From Candidatus Saccharimonadota bacterium (GTDB lineage: Bacteria; Patescibacteriota; Saccharimonadia; Saccharimonadales; UBA4665): a stretch of DNA of 5,880 nucleotides. This document shows, in pieces, positions 4,757 to 5,880 of the stretch. The notes under the pieces were generated by a model, which was given only the letters and a program-made list of their open reading frames with translations, searched no databases and was not told the DNA's origin. The position numbers and the translations under genes were made by a program. Within the stretch, counting starts at the first letter, position 1. Every line of letters starts with the position of its first letter. Where the stretch lies: contig JAQGGU010000014.1 in assembly GCA_028289265.1 (NCBI GenBank), forward strand, positions 1 through 5,880, read 5' to 3'.

Positions 4757-5491
4757 ATGTCCACGCCTACCGAATTTCTGCAAACCGCTCCTCCTGCCGT
4801 AGAACTCCAAAACATTGGTCCTTTTGATCGGCTTGAGATATTGCAGCTCGACGCCGAATTTTTGGCAACCTCACGTGATGAGCTCAATGAGGCATTCAGT
4901 CTCCTGTCATTTATAGATACTCCGGGCGGGGCGGCGACGCACTTGGCCGAAATTGCGCGCCATCAGGAGAAGCACGGGGCAGATCCGGTAAAAGCTCAGA
5001 TACGGGTTACCGAGGAGTATGTTGCCTATGCGCGTAAGGCCCGATCAAACCGAACTAGTCTTCGAACGCTTCAGGAGGAACTGGAAGATATGCCCGAGCA
5101 GCACCCGTTTGCTCACTTGGATGAGACTCGACTGTATACTGGTAAGGGCGAGCTTGTCCGTTACATGGATCTTCGGACGCTAGCATTTACCAAGGACATA
5201 AGTGCTTTTCCTTTTTCTCCGCTGCGGCCATACACGAAGGGCCAAAGAGGTGCTCATGACCCGTATACGGTAGAATCGCCTCGCGCTGAAGTAGCCGATC
5301 GTATTCGGGAAGTCTTGTCGAGTACGCGCACACATGACGCCAAGGACCTGGTGGGTGAGGCCATAAATGAACAAGCAAACAGATATACCTTTTGGGCTGA
5401 ACGGGTTCACGAAATTGAAGCCCATCAGGCACGGGCAATAAGCCTGGTGGCACGGCGGTCCTTGCATGAGCTCGGATTCCGCATAGGATAA
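4757..5491 (+). CDS. Unrecognised 244-residue soluble protein
   Basis: This protein has no signal peptide or membrane segment and is rich in Glu, Arg and Ala, with mostly helical character. Visible stretches are F-D-R-L-E-I-L-Q-L-D (23-32), a helical part with H-L-A-E-I-A-R-H-Q-E-K-H-G (62-74), a middle section with H-P-F-A-H-L-D-E-T-R, a less regular P-F-S-P-L-R-P-Y segment (151-158) and a long C-terminal helix full of Arg, Glu and His (about 200-241). I recognise no catalytic motif or family. It follows a strong promoter and is separated by four bases from a tRNA-dihydrouridine synthase gene, with which it is very likely co-transcribed. A role linked to tRNA modification or translation is possible by association only. 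The ATG at 4757 is fixed by the promoter position. Confidence 0.75.
   Translation: MSTPTEFLQTAPPAVELQNIGPFDRLEILQLDAEFLATSRDELNEAFSLLSFIDTPGGAATHLAEIARHQEKHGADPVKAQIRVTEEYVAYARKARSNRTSLRTLQEELEDMPEQHPFAHLDETRLYTGKGELVRYMDLRTLAFTKDISAFPFSPLRPYTKGQRGAHDPYTVESPRAEVADRIREVLSSTRTHDAKDLVGEAINEQANRYTFWAERVHEIEAHQARAISLVARRSLHELGFRIG
5485..5488 (+). promoter_or_regulatory. Shine-Dalgarno site for the dihydrouridine synthase gene
   Basis: AGGA, within the last codons of the upstream gene, lies seven bases before the ATG at 5496. It supports this start and coupling to the upstream gene. Confidence 0.6.
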
Positions 5492-5495
5492 AACT

Positions 5496-5862
5496 ATGAC
5501 AAATATTTTAAGAGATTTACCAAAGCCATTTTTTATATTGGCGCCGATGGATGACGTGACGGACACAGTGTTCCGTCAGGTTGTTGCTGACTGCGCCCCG
5601 CCGGACCTGTATTTTACCGAGTTCGCTAATGTCGATGGCTTGCAAAGTCCTGGCCGGCCACGGCTGATGAAGAAGATAAGGCACACTACCAAAGACCAGC
5701 CATTAGTGGCGCACATATGGGGCAAGAACCCGGAGAACTTTTATAAAACAGCCCAGCAGATCGCCAGCGGAGAGCTCGGCAATTTCGTGGGTATCGATCT
5801 CAATATGGGTTGCCCCGTTAAGACAGTTGTCGGGCACGGTGTCTGTAGTGCGCTTATCAAAG
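5496..5862 (+). CDS. dus: tRNA-dihydrouridine synthase, 3'-truncated
   Basis: This is an FMN-dependent enzyme that reduces uridine to dihydrouridine in the tRNA D-loop or nearby positions, using NADPH. About 122 genuine residues are visible, the first part of the TIM barrel. They include L-A-P-M-D-D-V-T-D (15-23), the flavin-binding first strand; T-E-F-A-N-V-D-G-L (41-49); V-A-H-I-W-G-K-N-P (71-79), where the commonest form has Q in the place of H; and I-D-L-N-M-G-C-P-V-K (100-109), with catalytic C106 and flavin/substrate-contacting K109. G-V-C-S-A-L-I-K (115-122) continues normally. The full family is usually about 310-350 residues, so roughly two thirds are missing. The frame continues to the end of the window, but the last six residues (E-I-G-R-A-H) come from sequencing adapter. 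The start four bases after the upstream stop, with AGGA ahead of it, suggests an operon with the 244-residue gene. The DusA/B/C-type subclass cannot be decided from this fragment. Confidence 0.9.
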
Positions 5863-5880
5863 AGATCGGAAGAGCACACG
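5863..5880 (+). other. Illumina TruSeq adapter sequence at the contig end (artefact)
   Basis: AGATCGGAAGAGCACACG is an exact 18-base match to the beginning of the standard Illumina TruSeq 3' adapter. It runs to the last base of the window and interrupts a conserved coding sequence. It is not genomic DNA and should be trimmed. Confidence 0.96.

Noticed and set aside
5180..5566. Minus-strand 128-residue ORF across the end of the 244-residue gene and the start of dus
   Set aside because: It crosses two well-supported plus-strand genes, including the conserved flavin-binding start of dus.
1..5880. CRISPR array, tRNA or rRNA gene, insertion sequence, or defence system
   Set aside because: No regularly spaced repeats, no cloverleaf or rRNA-like sequence, no transposase or terminal inverted repeats, and no nuclease, methylase or toxin-antitoxin motifs were seen on either strand.

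Overview
The window looks like a piece of a Candidate Phyla Radiation (Patescibacteria) genome, most likely Saccharibacteria (TM7) or a close relative. This is inferred from small proteins whose sequence patterns I associate with that group (positions 3-464, 988-1617 and 1789-1983), compact single-gene transcription units, and promoters placed so close to start codons that the mRNAs would be essentially leaderless. All ORFs are open in the standard genetic code and TGA is used as a stop (462-464), so a recoded (TGA = Gly) lineage is unlikely. The taxonomic call comes from recognition, not from a search.

Layout, left to right. (1) Positions 3-464 (+) are the 3' part of a membrane-anchored protein of unknown function whose start lies outside the window. 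(2) Positions 465-640 are non-coding and end in a TATAAT box in front of (3) a small basic single-pass membrane protein at 641-892 (+). (4) A perfect bidirectional terminator at 942-971 separates it from (5) a convergent single-pass membrane protein at 988-1617 (-). (6) A divergent intergenic region (1618-1788) carries a promoter with a consensus TTGACA -35 box, abutted by a tandem GTTAAC-containing repeat. It drives (7) a 64-residue conserved-looking protein at 1789-1983 (+), followed by a strong terminator at 2006-2034. (8) Positions 2121-2879 and 2882-3988 (+) form a two-gene ABC-2 type exporter operon (ATPase plus six-helix permease). (9) Positions 4057-4698 (+) encode a type IV prepilin-like protein carrying a PsbP-like globular domain. 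(10) Positions 4757-5491 (+) encode an unrecognised 244-residue soluble protein, co-transcribed with (11) the 5' part of a tRNA-dihydrouridine synthase (from 5496).

The last 18 bases (5863-5880) are an exact match to the start of the Illumina TruSeq adapter and are not genomic. The dihydrouridine synthase therefore ends in artefactual codons, and the true continuation is missing.

No single defence system, mobile element, CRISPR array or RNA gene is visible. Several of these proteins are predicted to act at the cell envelope (two or three single-pass proteins, an exporter, a pilin-like protein), which would fit an episymbiont that interacts with a host cell, but that link is speculative. The most unusual pattern is regulatory: four transcription units have a -10 box only 6-9 nt upstream of the ATG, whereas the 64-residue gene has a classical leader and Shine-Dalgarno sequence.
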